From Lautropia dentalis (GTDB lineage: Bacteria > Pseudomonadota > Gammaproteobacteria > Burkholderiales > Burkholderiaceae_E), in assembly GCF_003892345.1 (NCBI RefSeq), contig NZ_RRUE01000001.1, forward strand, positions 651,008 through 715,007: a DNA stretch of 64,000 bases, in the 5' to 3' direction. Below, in pieces: positions 18,159-26,811 of this stretch; positions within the stretch are counted from its first letter, which is position 1; each line of letters opens with the position of its first letter. The notes below the pieces were generated by a model. It saw nothing but the letters and a program-made list of their open reading frames with translations. It searched no databases and was not told where the DNA came from. Both the position numbers and the translations under genes were made by a program.

Positions 18159-18297
18159 GGGCCACGCCGACCAGTGGGGCAGTTGCCATGCCTGCCGGCA
18201 GGGGGATGGGCCGATAAGCCGGGGAAAGGCCCATCAAAAGCGGGTGGGTGGAATCTGCTTCTGTGCTCCTGTGCAGATCCGGTAGATGCGCTCAAAC

Positions 18298-18326
18298 AAA
18301 AAGGCCGCAACCCGAAGGGAGCGGCC
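18298..18326 (-). terminator. Intrinsic terminator of fliC
   Basis: On the minus strand GGCCGC (18326-18321) and GCGGCC (18308-18303) pair around a 12-base loop and are followed by TTTTTG. It lies about 100 bases past the fliC stop. The copy of the interspersed hairpin motif at 18346-18377 lies between the two. Confidence 0.8.
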
Positions 18327-18345
18327 GGTGGTTTTGCTGTGCACA

Positions 18346-18377
18346 GAGCGTGTCGTGAACTCATTCGTCCCCGCTCC
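18346..18377 (-). repeat. Short interspersed hairpin motif, copy 2
   Basis: Read on the minus strand this is GCGGGGACGAATGAGTTCAC plus GACACGC, bracketed by GAGC and GCTC. It matches copy 1 (3197-3226) across the whole core except one base, although the neighbouring genes are unrelated. Confidence 0.6.
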
Positions 18378-18426
18378 GGGCCCCCGGAGGGGCAGGGTAC
18401 CGGTGTGTTACCGGCGCCCGTGCCGA

Positions 18427-19287
18427 TCAGCGCAGCAGGGAGAGCACGTTGTTGGGCAGGGAGTTGGCCTGCGAGAGCATGGCGGTGCCGGCCTGCTGCA
18501 GGACCTGCGAGCGGGTCAGGCTGGCCGTTTCGGAGGCGAAATCGGCGTCCATGATGCGGCTGCGGGCAGCGGTCTGGTTCTCGGCGCTGACCTGCAGGTT
18601 CTCGATGACGGCCTGGAAGCGGTTCTGGATGGCTCCGAACTCGGCACGCTTGGAGTTGATCTCGCCCAGCATGATGTCCAGTTTGCCCAGCGCATCGGTG
18701 GCAAAGGTGAAGGAGGAGATGCCGGGAGCAGAGGCTGCGGCACCGCCTACACCCATGGAGCCCAGAGCACCGGTCAGTTTCTGCTCTCCCGTCATGGTTG
18801 CGGTGGTGATGGTGATCTGGTCGGTCGTGGCGTTGTTGGCGCCGACCTGGAAGGTCAGGGCAGATCCCGCAGCGAACAGTTTGGTGCCGTTGAAGGAGGT
18901 GCCAGCAAGGTTGCGTTTGATCTCTTCAGCCAGGGCCTGGTATTCCTGGTTCAGGGCCTTGCGGTCTTCATCATTGTTGGTGGCATTGGCAGACTGGACA
19001 GCCAGTTCACGCATGCGCTGGCCCATGTCGTTGATCTTGGACAGGGCACCCTCGGCGGTTTGCGACAGGGAGATGGCGTCGTTGGCGTTGCGGATGGCGA
19101 CGTTCATGCCGCGGACCTGGGTGTTCATGCGCTCGGCAATGGCCAGACCGGCGGCGTCGTCCTTGGCGCTGTTGACGCGCAGGCCGGTGGACAGGCGCTG
19201 GACCGAGGTGGCCAGGGCGGATTGCGTGGCGCTCAGGTTGCGCTGGGCGTTGAGCGACATGATGTTGGTGTTGATGATCTGTGCCAT
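18427..19287 (-). CDS. fliC: Flagellin FliC
   Basis: FliC is the filament subunit. The N-terminus MAQIINTNIMSLNAQRNLS and the C-terminus NSLPNNVLSLLR are the conserved D0/D1 helices. The protein is only 286 residues, so the surface-exposed D2/D3 domains are reduced to about 60 residues rich in Ala, Gly and Thr in the middle. The start at 19287 is fixed by the conserved N-terminus. A sigma-28 promoter lies at 19408-19434 and a terminator at 18298-18326, so it is monocistronic. No second flagellin gene is present here. Confidence 0.97.
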   Translation of the reverse strand: MAQIINTNIMSLNAQRNLSATQSALATSVQRLSTGLRVNSAKDDAAGLAIAERMNTQVRGMNVAIRNANDAISLSQTAEGALSKINDMGQRMRELAVQSANATNNDEDRKALNQEYQALAEEIKRNLAGTSFNGTKLFAAGSALTFQVGANNATTDQITITTATMTGEQKLTGALGSMGVGGAAASAPGISSFTFATDALGKLDIMLGEINSKRAEFGAIQNRFQAVIENLQVSAENQTAARSRIMDADFASETASLTRSQVLQQAGTAMLSQANSLPNNVLSLLR

Positions 19288-19407
19288 GTTCTTGCTCCGG
19301 TAGGGAAGAGATGCGTTTGTGAGCCTGGGTTGATCCGGTTGCCCGGGTTGTGAGTCCTGTTCCCGCGTATTCGGTCTGGACAGCGGGAGACGCTCCCGAT
19401 GACCAGA

Positions 19408-19434
19408 ATATCGGCGGGTTGGGTGTGGGCTTGA
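19408..19434 (-). promoter_or_regulatory. Sigma-28 (FliA) promoter of fliC
   Basis: On the minus strand TCAA (19434-19431), 15 bases and GCCGATAT (19415-19408) match the FliA consensus with two changes. It lies about 120 bases upstream of the fliC start, leaving a long leader. The rest of the 469-bp gap 19288-19756 holds the Rpn-gene terminator and no gene I can support. Confidence 0.88.
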
Positions 19435-19638
19435 TGCAACAGGCAGCCGTTGGGTGGCGGGCAGGCCACCGGCCATCGGTCATGGCGCAGAAAAGGGGGA
19501 ATTTGCTGCTGCTGATGCGGGTGTTGGCGTGCCAGCTCAGGGAGCCAGGGAGATGGGCTTATGGCGTGCTGGGGCAGGGGGAAGGTTCGGGCGGGACTTG
19601 CGCCAGGCAGGTGTGCCCCCGTGCCGGGTGCACACAGC

Positions 19639-19667
19639 AAACGGCGCATCTCAGGATGCGCCGTTTT
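19639..19667. terminator. Hairpin terminator downstream of the Rpn-type gene
   Basis: AAACGGCGCATC pairs with GATGCGCCGTTT around a 4-base loop, a perfect 12-bp stem. Short T runs follow on both strands. It lies about 90 bases past the stop of the minus-strand Rpn gene and upstream of the fliC promoter, and so insulates fliC. Confidence 0.8.
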
Positions 19668-19756
19668 GGGGTGATGTTGCAGCGAATGGTTCTCAGTGGC
19701 AGGCGGTTGTCGTCTTGTCTTGTTCCCGCCTTGCCCTGATCAGACATGGGGCGTGC

Positions 19757-20758
19757 TCACTGCAGCCGGAACACCTCGTCCAGCGTCTGGGCTGACAGGA
19801 TCCGGCGTGACCAGTGCTTCAGCTCGTCCAGACTGGCCGAGGCCAGGCGCTGGGTAACGGCTTCGTCCAGCGGGCCGAAGCGTTCGGCCAGCTGCTCGGC
19901 CAGCGTTTCCTGGCGGCCGCTGAGTTTGCCTGCCTGTTCACCCAGCAGGATGCCCTCCTGCCGCCCTTTCTGCCAACCTTTCTCGATCCAGCTTTCTGCC
20001 AGTTGGTTCATGTGTCGTTTCTCCTGTGGGTACAGCCGAGCGTACAGTTGCTGCTCTGTGGTGTCGAGTTTCAGATAGGTGTGGATGATGCCCAGGTACT
20101 TCACCAGCTGGTCGGGGTCCGGCTCCAGTTCCAGCAGCCCCTGCCAGGCCTGACCGTACACCCGAACCCGGTCTTCCGGGGTACTGGGGTAGTCCATCAG
20201 GGCCGTCAGGATGCGCACGGCAATGTTGGGGCTGTGGGTGTAGTCCGCTGCCCGCAGGGCGGGCAGATGGCAGCGCAGGAAGCCGAACTGCAGGGTGGTT
20301 ACATGGTCTCCGCCGAGGGTGAGACTCTCTTCCATTGTGCCACGCTTGACGGAGATGACAATCTGTACGATGCGCCGGGTCTGTTCCCGCCGCATCATCC
20401 GTACCGTGTAGCCCAGCAGCCGCTCCGGGTTGAAGCGGGAGGGTACGGTCTCTTCTTCCAGCAGGATGATCAGATCCTCCCGGGAGCCGTCCCGCCAGCG
20501 TACCCGGATCGGCATGTCGAGGATCAGCTTGCCCTCGGTCATGTCCGTTTCGGGTGGTTCCTGGCCGAGGAAGGTGATCTCGATGTCGTCGTCCAGCCCG
20601 ATGTGCTCGTCGGCTGCAAAGAAGGCCAGCGCCGCCTGCGGATAGTCCTGCACGAGATTCTTGAAGATCCAGTCGTGGTTGATGGGGGGAGGTGGTGCTC
20701 CCGGGCCCGGGGACGTGCCCGGATCCATGGGGATGTTGGAGTCTTTACTGGCGTTCAT
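19757..20758 (-). CDS. Rpn-family nuclease / DUF4351 protein
   Basis: This 333-residue protein begins after a Pro-rich leader with HDWIFKNLVQDYPQAALAFF, typical of the Rpn (recombination-promoting nuclease, PD-(D/E)XK) or transposase-like family. A GKLILDMPIRVRW strand and a following LIILLEEE segment are where the nuclease fold would place its acidic residues. The C-terminal part (about residues 255-333) resembles DUF4351, with LAEQLAERFGPL and SLDELKHWSRRILSAQTLDEV. Relatives promote recombination in E. coli or act in phage defence; the role here is unknown. It is inserted between fliC and flhD and has its own terminator. Confidence 0.8.
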   Translation of the reverse strand: MNASKDSNIPMDPGTSPGPGAPPPPINHDWIFKNLVQDYPQAALAFFAADEHIGLDDDIEITFLGQEPPETDMTEGKLILDMPIRVRWRDGSREDLIILLEEETVPSRFNPERLLGYTVRMMRREQTRRIVQIVISVKRGTMEESLTLGGDHVTTLQFGFLRCHLPALRAADYTHSPNIAVRILTALMDYPSTPEDRVRVYGQAWQGLLELEPDPDQLVKYLGIIHTYLKLDTTEQQLYARLYPQEKRHMNQLAESWIEKGWQKGRQEGILLGEQAGKLSGRQETLAEQLAERFGPLDEAVTQRLASASLDELKHWSRRILSAQTLDEVFRLQ

Positions 20759-21488
20759 GATGGAAGCCTGCAGGGTGTTCAAGAAAAACAGCCTGGGCAT
20801 TTCATCAGGATGGCAAGGGGCAGGCAGCGCAGGGATGCCCTTTCGTACCATCTGACCTAGGCCAGATGGCCAACAGGGGATGGCCCGTTGAGCCGCGTCT
20901 GGCAGGTGCGCCTCATGCCCTGGCCGGGGACAGGCTGTCTGTTCTGCGAACCCGACATGGCAGGAGGTCGTGACTGGTATCCGTGACGGTGAGGCGGGAA
21001 GGTACGTGCTGTGTTCTGGCCGTGAGTTAACCCCTGCTTTTCCGGGCATCACAGTCCAGCGCCTGGGGCCAGAATGCGCATCAGGCGCCGCCAGAAGGGA
21101 CTGAGGCCATCCTCCCATGCAGCGGTGCAGCTGCCGGTTGCGTGTTCCCCATGGGTACTGTCACCCATCCACAACGCCTGTTGCACGGCCGCCAACGCCC
21201 CGATGCATCGGCGACCTGCGCCATTCGTGCCCACCGATCCGCCGGTCATCATGCCCTGTCGCGGGCTTGCATCATCTGCCCGGCACCAGCGGACAGCCGC
21301 GTCCGACGGGTGCCCTTGGTCACTTTCCGTGCCTGCCGCCTGCCTGTCCCAGGTATCCGCCTGCCGTTCGGCCACCGGTCGGCCTGCCGTGGGCGCCAGC
21401 CGGCTGTGCGTTCATAGTCTGCCCTGTGCCGCACGCAACGCTGCGTGCCGGCTCCATCTGGAAAGCCGAACTTCAGGAAAGGGCAGGT
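20759..21488. other. Intergenic region upstream of flhD (730 bp)
   Basis: No gene is supported here; short open frames on both strands have no recognisable content. A 7-bp inverted repeat CCATCTG-N8-CAGATGG lies at 20848-20869, about 90 bases upstream of the Rpn gene, and could be an operator. Most of the remaining 600 bp is probably the flhDC control region, but I could not place a promoter with confidence. Confidence 0.5.
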
Positions 21489-21839
21489 ATGAACGAAGAA
21501 CGAATTCTTGCAGAGATCAGAGAGGCGAATCTGTCGTATCTGATTCTGGCGCAATCGCTGATCCGCACGGACCGCGTGCAGGCGCTGTATCGCCTGGGGC
21601 TGTCGGAAGAGGTCGCCGATCTGCTCGACCAGCTCTCGCCGGCCCAGATGATGCGCATGGCGCAGGGCAACATGCTGCTGTGCCGCTTCCGCTTCGACGA
21701 TGCCCTGCTGTGGCAGCTGCTGGTCGACCATGGTGAAGCCACCGGGACGGAAGAGGGCAGCGAGCGCAGTGCTTCCCGCCTGCATGCCGCCATTCTGCGT
21801 TCGGGCCGTTTTGAGGAGACGCTCGATGAGCGCGCGTAG
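21489..21839 (+). CDS. flhD: Flagellar master regulator subunit FlhD
   Basis: FlhD forms the FlhD4C2 complex that activates early flagellar promoters with sigma-70. The 116-residue protein begins MNEERILAEIREANLSYLIL and has the LIRTDRVQALYRLGLSEEV segment and a LSPAQMMRMAQGNMLLCRFR helix, all typical. The start at 21489 has GGGCAGG just upstream. It overlaps flhC by 14 bases. The presence of FlhDC places this flagellar system in the enterobacterial/betaproteobacterial control type and not in the FleQ type. Confidence 0.95.
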   Translation: MNEERILAEIREANLSYLILAQSLIRTDRVQALYRLGLSEEVADLLDQLSPAQMMRMAQGNMLLCRFRFDDALLWQLLVDHGEATGTEEGSERSASRLHAAILRSGRFEETLDERA

Positions 21840-22356
21840 TCTGCTTGAAGACAACCGGCAGATCGTCAAGGCGATCCGCATGATCGAACTGGGCGCCCGT
21901 CTGCAGATGCTGCAGTCGGAAACCGATCTGCCCTATGAGCGTCTGCTGAAACTGTACAAGGAGGTGGCCGGCAAGTCGCCCTCCAAGGGCCAGCTGCCAT
22001 TCTCGACCGACTGGTTCATGACCTGGCAGCCGAACATTCATGCCTCGCTGTTCTACAACATTCACACATACCTGATGAAGTCGGCGCCCATCGATGATTC
22101 GGACGCCATCATCAAGGCGTATGAGCTGTACACCGCCGAGGTGAAGAGTTACGGTGTCGAACCGATGCTGAGTCTGACGCGTGCCTGGCGTCTGGTGCGC
22201 TTCATCGATACCGGGCTGGTGACCGCCATGCAGTGCCGTCGCTGCAAGGGGCAGTTCATCAACCATCCCTATGAGCTGGAAGACCGCTTCGTATGCGGAT
22301 TGTGCGAACCGCCGGCCCGTGCGGGCAAGGCACGCAAGGCGGGCGCGATCCACTGA
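21826..22356 (+). CDS. flhC: Flagellar master regulator subunit FlhC
   Basis: FlhC is the DNA-binding partner of FlhD. The 176-residue protein holds the four zinc-binding cysteines at residues 137, 140, 157 and 160 (CRRC and CGLC) and the family segments IVKAIRMIELGARLQMLQSE and FSTDWFMTWQPNIHASLFYN. The start at 21826 lies inside flhD with GAGGAG upstream, so translation is coupled. motAB normally follows flhDC directly in related bacteria; here a 3-kb accessory island lies between them. Confidence 0.96.
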   Translation: MSARSLLEDNRQIVKAIRMIELGARLQMLQSETDLPYERLLKLYKEVAGKSPSKGQLPFSTDWFMTWQPNIHASLFYNIHTYLMKSAPIDDSDAIIKAYELYTAEVKSYGVEPMLSLTRAWRLVRFIDTGLVTAMQCRRCKGQFINHPYELEDRFVCGLCEPPARAGKARKAGAIH

Positions 22357-22526
22357 GCGGAAGGAGAGGCTGACTCCTCCCGCCTCACATGCATACGAGG
22401 CTTTTGAGGCATTCACGGTTTCCCGGCTGGGAGGTTCGTGAGTGCCTTTTTTTCAGGAGGTGGGGGACGAACTTTCAGGGCTTCTCCTTGAGGGAGAGTC
22501 CATGGCAGCGTGATTCCATGAACGCT
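22357..22526. other. Gap between flhC and the accessory island
   Basis: This 170-bp stretch holds no gene. Short GGAG...CTCC complementarity just after the flhC stop may be a weak terminator. It marks the left junction of the island, but no flanking direct repeat was found. Confidence 0.4.
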
Positions 22527-22845
22527 CTACTGGATCAACCCAACCTTCCGGGCCATGGTGTCGTTCAGTACGATGACGGGATACCCCGTGATGCCCCATG
22601 TCCTGACAAGAGGGCGCATGACCCGTGAGAGTTCGTCTTTCAGGGGAGGCAACCACTCAGCCTTGTGCCCATGGATGACCAGTACAAAACGTACGGTATG
22701 CCGGAGAAACTCCGGAGACCTGAAATCGGCTGGAAGTTCTTTCTGGGCATGTGGGTGACGCTGCAGATGGGCCGCCATGCCGAGCAGGAAGGCATTGGTG
22801 AGCTTGGCCCTGATTTCTTCAATGAAACCGTCAAATCCGGGCTGG

Positions 22846-22854
22846 GTCTCTGGC
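22846..22854. repeat. Target-site duplication, left copy
   Basis: GTCTCTGGC here is repeated exactly at 24390-24398, directly outside the two IS ends. Nine bases is the size made by IS50/Tn5-type transposases. Confidence 0.9.
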
Positions 22855-24389
22855 CTTGTGATTCCCCACAACTTTCTCAATGAAATCAACATGACAAGAG
22901 AGAATCGCCCATAATTCAGAGGAAGAGAACGAGGCAAAGCCGAACCGGAGGACGCTGCAATGGGCAAGGCAGATCGGACAGAGGTTGAAGTGCAGGATCT
23001 GGGTACCCAGTGGGTTGACGAAGAGATCAGTGGCGCGCAGATGCCGGATGCGCGTCTGAAGGCACGCCTGGGCGAGATCATGCGTCATCTCGGCAAGGAC
23101 GTGACCAACTCGATTCCGTCCTCGTTCGAGGATTGGGCTGCGACGAAAGCAGCGTACCGGATGCTGTCCAATGATCGGGTGGACGTCCAGGCGATCATTT
23201 CGGGGCACCTGCAGGCCACACGGCGTCGCGTGCAACAAAGCGAGGGGCAGATTCTGGTGCTGCACGATACAACCTCGTTCACGTTTGATCGGCTGTATCC
23301 AGAGGATGTGGGTTTTTTGGGCAGGCTGGCGGGAGCCGAGGAGGAGACGCGGATCTGCGGGATGCTGATGCACGCGAGTCTGGCCATCACGCAGGATGCG
23401 CTGCCCCTGGGGCTGTGTGCGCTGCAGTTCTGGAACCGGCAGGAATTCAGCAAGGATCAGGCAGCAGGCAGGGCCGCGCGCAAGCGTGTCGAGGACAGGG
23501 AAAGTCATCGCTGGGTCGAGGGGCTGCAGCAGGCCACGGCGTTGCTGCAGGCGGAGTCCGGGCGATGCGTGCACATCGCGGACCGCGAAAGCGACATCTA
23601 CGCGCTGTTTTACGCGGCCAGGGAGCTGGGCACACATTTCCTGGTGCGCACCAGCACGGATCGCCCGACAGGTAACGGCCAGCAGACAGTGGAAGAGGAG
23701 ATGGCCGACGCGCCGGTCAAGGGCCTGCACCGGGTGTTCTTTCGTGATCGTTGGGGCCATGCGCACGAGGCGACCATGACGCTGCGTCATCGGCGTCTGC
23801 GGATACGGCCGCCGCAGAAGCACAAGGAGTTGCCCGAGCTGACGCTGACGGTACTGCACGCCACGGAGCGAGGCGCGCCGCTCAATCGCAAGCCCCTGAG
23901 CTGGAAGCTGATCACGGATCTGCCGGTTCAGTCGCGCGAGCAGGCCATCGAGAAGCTGGACTGGTATGCGATGCGCTGGAACATCGAGACGTTCTTCAAG
24001 GTGATGAAATCGGGCTGCAAGGCCGAGGACGCGCAGCTTCGCACCGCAGAACGGTTGAGCAACCTGATGGCGGTGTACTGCATTCTGTCATGGCGGCTGA
24101 TGTGGATGACGATGCTCAATCGCCTTGAACCCGAGGCCGACCCGAGGGTGGTGTTCACGGAGCAGGAGATCCGGGCTCTGAAGGCGCTGGTGACGGTACG
24201 CTGGAAGAACAAGGTGCCTGAGCCAGAGACGCTGCATGACTGCGTGATCCTGGTGGCGCGCCTTGGCGGCTATCTGGCCAGAAAGAATGACAGGCCACCG
24301 GGGAACGAGGTTATCTGGAAGGGGATGCGCCGGCTTGATGACATCGTTCTGGGAATGTCCATGTGATCAAAGATGTGGGGAATCACAAG
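22855..24389 (+). mobile_element. IS50-like insertion sequence of the IS4 family
   Basis: The element is 1535 bp. Its ends are perfect 16-bp inverted repeats, CTTGTGATTCCCCACA at 22855-22870 and its complement at 24374-24389; similarity continues a few bases inward. It carries one transposase gene in the opposite direction to the operon it disrupts. The 9-bp duplication and intact transposase suggest a recent and possibly still mobile insertion. Confidence 0.92.
22960..24366 (+). CDS. IS4-family (Tn5/IS50-like) transposase
   Basis: The 468-residue protein resembles Tn5 transposase. It has the N-terminal DNA-binding part with FEDWAATKAAYRMLSND, a first catalytic Asp in VLHDTTSF, a second in HIADRESDIYALF, and the C-terminal YREK-like region with W-x-IETFFKVMKSGCKAED supplying the Glu. 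The frame is complete and the start has GAGG 8 bases upstream. It fills almost the whole IS. Confidence 0.93.
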   Translation: MGKADRTEVEVQDLGTQWVDEEISGAQMPDARLKARLGEIMRHLGKDVTNSIPSSFEDWAATKAAYRMLSNDRVDVQAIISGHLQATRRRVQQSEGQILVLHDTTSFTFDRLYPEDVGFLGRLAGAEEETRICGMLMHASLAITQDALPLGLCALQFWNRQEFSKDQAAGRAARKRVEDRESHRWVEGLQQATALLQAESGRCVHIADRESDIYALFYAARELGTHFLVRTSTDRPTGNGQQTVEEEMADAPVKGLHRVFFRDRWGHAHEATMTLRHRRLRIRPPQKHKELPELTLTVLHATERGAPLNRKPLSWKLITDLPVQSREQAIEKLDWYAMRWNIETFFKVMKSGCKAEDAQLRTAERLSNLMAVYCILSWRLMWMTMLNRLEPEADPRVVFTEQEIRALKALVTVRWKNKVPEPETLHDCVILVARLGGYLARKNDRPPGNEVIWKGMRRLDDIVLGMSM

Positions 24390-24398
24390 GTCTCTGGC
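24390..24398. repeat. Target-site duplication, right copy
   Basis: This exact copy of GTCTCTGGC lies inside the codons of the small nuclease-like gene. The flanking GG and CC bases are shared too, so the exact boundary is ambiguous by one base; the symmetric placement of the inverted repeats favours this one. Confidence 0.9.
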
Positions 24399-24588
24399 CG
24401 GGGGCTGCTTGACTTTGCTTCCACGACCCACAGGGAGGTTCCGGCTTGCTGTCTGCGCAGGAGCAGGAACTCCGCGATCTGGATGCCATTCTGGATCTGT
24501 CTGTAGCAGTGACTTCGTTCGATATGAAAGCACTGCCCAGCCGGGAATGGACCAAATGCCATGCCGGACTCGTGGATGGTGAGCGAAC

Positions 24589-25614
24589 TCATTGCAGTGC
24601 CAGCTCCACTTCCTGTTGATAGAGCCGAACGGACTCGTCAATGATCTGGTTGTCCGGCATGCCTTCCATGAGGTCATTCTGGTTCCAGATGGTGTCTCCG
24701 GCGTGCTCCTCACCGGACAGCACCGGAATGGACCAGCTGCGTTCCTGTGCAATGAGCAGCAGCTTCTTGACCACGAAATAGGAGTGGCTGGCCAGGAAGA
24801 ACTGAAGGCCAGCTTCTGCCAGCGCGGCAATGATGTCGAGCAGCCGGGAAATGGCCGAGGGGTGCAGCGCCGACTCTGGCTCATCGATCAGGACGATGGA
24901 GTGGTTGTCCAGGTACCTGTTTCCCAGGAGTGTGTCCAGAATGGCAATTTTCTTGATGCCTTCTGCCGTGACGCCAATGGGAAACCGGTTGCGGCCCTTC
25001 ACGAAAATCCAGCGTCCCGATCCTTCGTCGTATTCAATCGAGCCGCCCAGTATCTTTTCCAGATCCTTTCTTGATTTTGAGAATGCCCGATAGTCATTGC
25101 CACGGGTGGGGGTAATGCGCAGTGCCCTGGCAAGGTCGAAGTAGGTGTCATCGAAACCAAAGGCGCGGTCCTGCTCCCGCGACTTCAGGATGATCTGGTG
25201 CAACGACAGAACTTCCTTGGCAGGCAGGAATACGGAATTGCTGCTGCGTGGCGCAACGTGATTTTCCAGCGAAGAAATCTGGCGCGTGGTTTCCCTGCCG
25301 AAGCCATAGACGAAGTCATGGCCATCGATGCTGACGTGGCTTTTCAGGGGGGCGGCTGAGCCCCGGGTGACCAGATCCCCGATCCTTTCCGCCTGGAATG
25401 TCCAGTACAGCCTGTCGGCAAGAATCTCCGGCGCCGTGCGCTGCTCGTTGCCCCGCCGGTACTCCTCCAGCGTCCGAAGGCTTGCATAAATGGCCTTCAG
25501 CAGAAAGGTCTTGCCGCTCCCATTGCTGCCGATGACCAGATTGATTCTGCCAAGCCCATCCCACTGGATGGATGACAGGGGGCCAAAGTTGGATAACCGC
25601 AGACTGGTGATCAT
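24589..25614 (-). CDS. ABC-type AAA ATPase of a two-gene accessory operon
   Basis: The 341-residue protein begins MITSLRLSNFGPLSSIQW and has Walker A GSNGSGKT at residues 29-36. Walker B is in IVLIDEPESALHP, preceded by an AEGIKKIAILDTLL region in place of the signature motif, and a SHS switch (ASHSYF) follows. This is the OLD/RecF-like AAA_15/AAA_21 type found in many phage-defence systems. No TOPRIM domain is present; the C-terminal 80 residues end the protein after the ATPase core. Its downstream partner is the IS-split nuclease-like gene. A and T are more frequent than in the flagellar genes, which fits horizontal transfer. The specific system is not recognised. Confidence 0.82.
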   Translation of the reverse strand: MITSLRLSNFGPLSSIQWDGLGRINLVIGSNGSGKTFLLKAIYASLRTLEEYRRGNEQRTAPEILADRLYWTFQAERIGDLVTRGSAAPLKSHVSIDGHDFVYGFGRETTRQISSLENHVAPRSSNSVFLPAKEVLSLHQIILKSREQDRAFGFDDTYFDLARALRITPTRGNDYRAFSKSRKDLEKILGGSIEYDEGSGRWIFVKGRNRFPIGVTAEGIKKIAILDTLLGNRYLDNHSIVLIDEPESALHPSAISRLLDIIAALAEAGLQFFLASHSYFVVKKLLLIAQERSWSIPVLSGEEHAGDTIWNQNDLMEGMPDNQIIDESVRLYQQEVELALQ

Positions 25615-25950
25615 GACGTCGTTCCGGGGATGTGGGCCGAAGGCTGGGTAACCCGACCAGCCGCCCATTCTACCGATACTGTCCATCAGGTGCCATGGCT
25701 CACAGATCAGGGGCTGGCTCAGGGATAAATCCTTTCGCCGGTATGGCCGGAGTCGTGGTGTACGAGCTTGAGAAGCGGTACGGGGAAGGGCATCCCTCAC
25801 GCTCCCCATGCCTCAAGGCGCCACAAACCGTCCGTCTGGCCGCTCCCCCTGCCACCCGCGGCTGCCTGCCTCAAGAATGCCCGCCATCGTCCGAAAAGAG
25901 GGAGAGCGCCCGGCCCCGGCCCGGCGTGAACCAGTCAAGGGAAACACAGC
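25615..25950. other. Gap between the accessory island and motA (336 bp)
   Basis: This holds no supported gene. It should contain promoters for the island (leftward) and for motAB (rightward). A TAAA followed 16 bases later by GCCGGAGT near 25725-25755 is too far from the sigma-28 consensus to call. Confidence 0.4.
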
Positions 25951-26808
25951 ATGTTTGTCATCATCGGATACATCGTAGTGGTGGGCTCCGTCATTGGCGG
26001 CTACGCCATGGCAGGCGGACACATCGGCGCCCTGTTCCAGCCCCTGGAACTGCTGATGATCGGTGGCGCCGCCTTCGGCGCGTTCATCGTGGCCAACCCC
26101 GGCAAGGACCTGAAGGCTGCCATGGGGGCCATCCCCGCCGCCTTCAAGGGCTCCAAATACACCAAGGAGCGCTACCTGTCGGTCATGGCCATGCTCTACG
26201 ACATCCTCACCAAGGCCCGGAAAGAGGGCCTGATGGCCATCGAGAACGATGTCGAACAGCCCGAGAGCAGCCCGCTGTTCACCCGTTACCCCGAACTGCT
26301 GGCCGACCACCATCTCATCGAGTTCGTCACCGATTATCTGCGGATGATGATTTCCGGCAACCTCAATGCCCTGGAAATCGAGAACCTGATGGACAACGAA
26401 ATGGAAACCCACCACCATGAGGCCATGGTGCCCTCGCACTCCATCCAGAAAATGGCCGACGGCCTGCCGGCCTTCGGGATCGTGGCGGCCGTGATGGGCG
26501 TGGTGCACACCATGGGCTCGGTGGGCCAGCCTCCGGCCATTCTGGGCGAGATGATTGCGCACGCGCTGGTGGGGACCTTCCTGGGCATTCTGCTGTCGTA
26601 TGGCTTCATCGGTCCGCTGGCCGACATTCTGGCGCAGAAAACCAACGAGGCCGGCAAGGAACTGCAGTGCGTGAAGGTGGTGCTGCTGGCCAGCATGCAG
26701 GGTTATGCACCGGCCATCTGCGTGGAGTTCGGCCGCAAGGTGCTGTATTCCACCGAGCGCCCCAACTTTGCCGAGCTGGAAGGTCACGTCAAGCAGAAGA
26801 GGGCATGA
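25951..26808 (+). CDS. motA: Flagellar stator protein MotA
   Basis: MotA forms the proton channel stator with MotB. It has 285 residues with four membrane helices. Helix 1 begins MFVIIGYIVVVGSVIGGYAM, helix 3 holds DGLPAFGIVAAVMGVVHTMG, and the cytoplasmic loop carries charged residues at RKEGLMAIENDVEQPESS that face FliG. An AAGGG ribosome site precedes the start. motB follows 3 bases later. Confidence 0.97.
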   Translation: MFVIIGYIVVVGSVIGGYAMAGGHIGALFQPLELLMIGGAAFGAFIVANPGKDLKAAMGAIPAAFKGSKYTKERYLSVMAMLYDILTKARKEGLMAIENDVEQPESSPLFTRYPELLADHHLIEFVTDYLRMMISGNLNALEIENLMDNEMETHHHEAMVPSHSIQKMADGLPAFGIVAAVMGVVHTMGSVGQPPAILGEMIAHALVGTFLGILLSYGFIGPLADILAQKTNEAGKELQCVKVVLLASMQGYAPAICVEFGRKVLYSTERPNFAELEGHVKQKRA

Positions 26809-26811
26809 GCC

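Larger units (their letters stand above)
22527..24592 (-). pseudogene. Small nuclease-like gene split by an IS element
   Basis: The 5' part (24592-24399) and the 3' part (22854-22527) join in frame when the IS (22855-24389) and one copy of the 9-bp target duplication are removed, giving a 173-residue protein across the R-P-E-T codons. The protein begins MSSLTIHESGMAFGPFPAGQ. It has a hydrophobic strand followed by LWVVEAKSSSP, an E-x-K arrangement typical of PD-(D/E)XK nuclease folds, then FIEEIRAKL and VLVIHGHKAEWLPPL. The start overlaps the stop of the ATPase gene (ATGA), so the two were translationally coupled. Nuclease activity is inference. The gene as it stands is broken. Confidence 0.85.

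Noticed and set aside
18191-18217. Sigma-28 promoter on the plus strand (GGCCGATAA) between fliD and fliC
   Set aside because: No -35 match, and no plus-strand gene lies downstream.
21049-21375. Minus-strand small gene upstream of flhD
   Set aside because: No ribosome site, no recognisable content, and it overlaps the likely flhDC control region.
25722-25755. Sigma-28 promoter before motA
   Set aside because: TAAA is present but the -10 (GCCGGAGT) and a 16-base spacing fit poorly.
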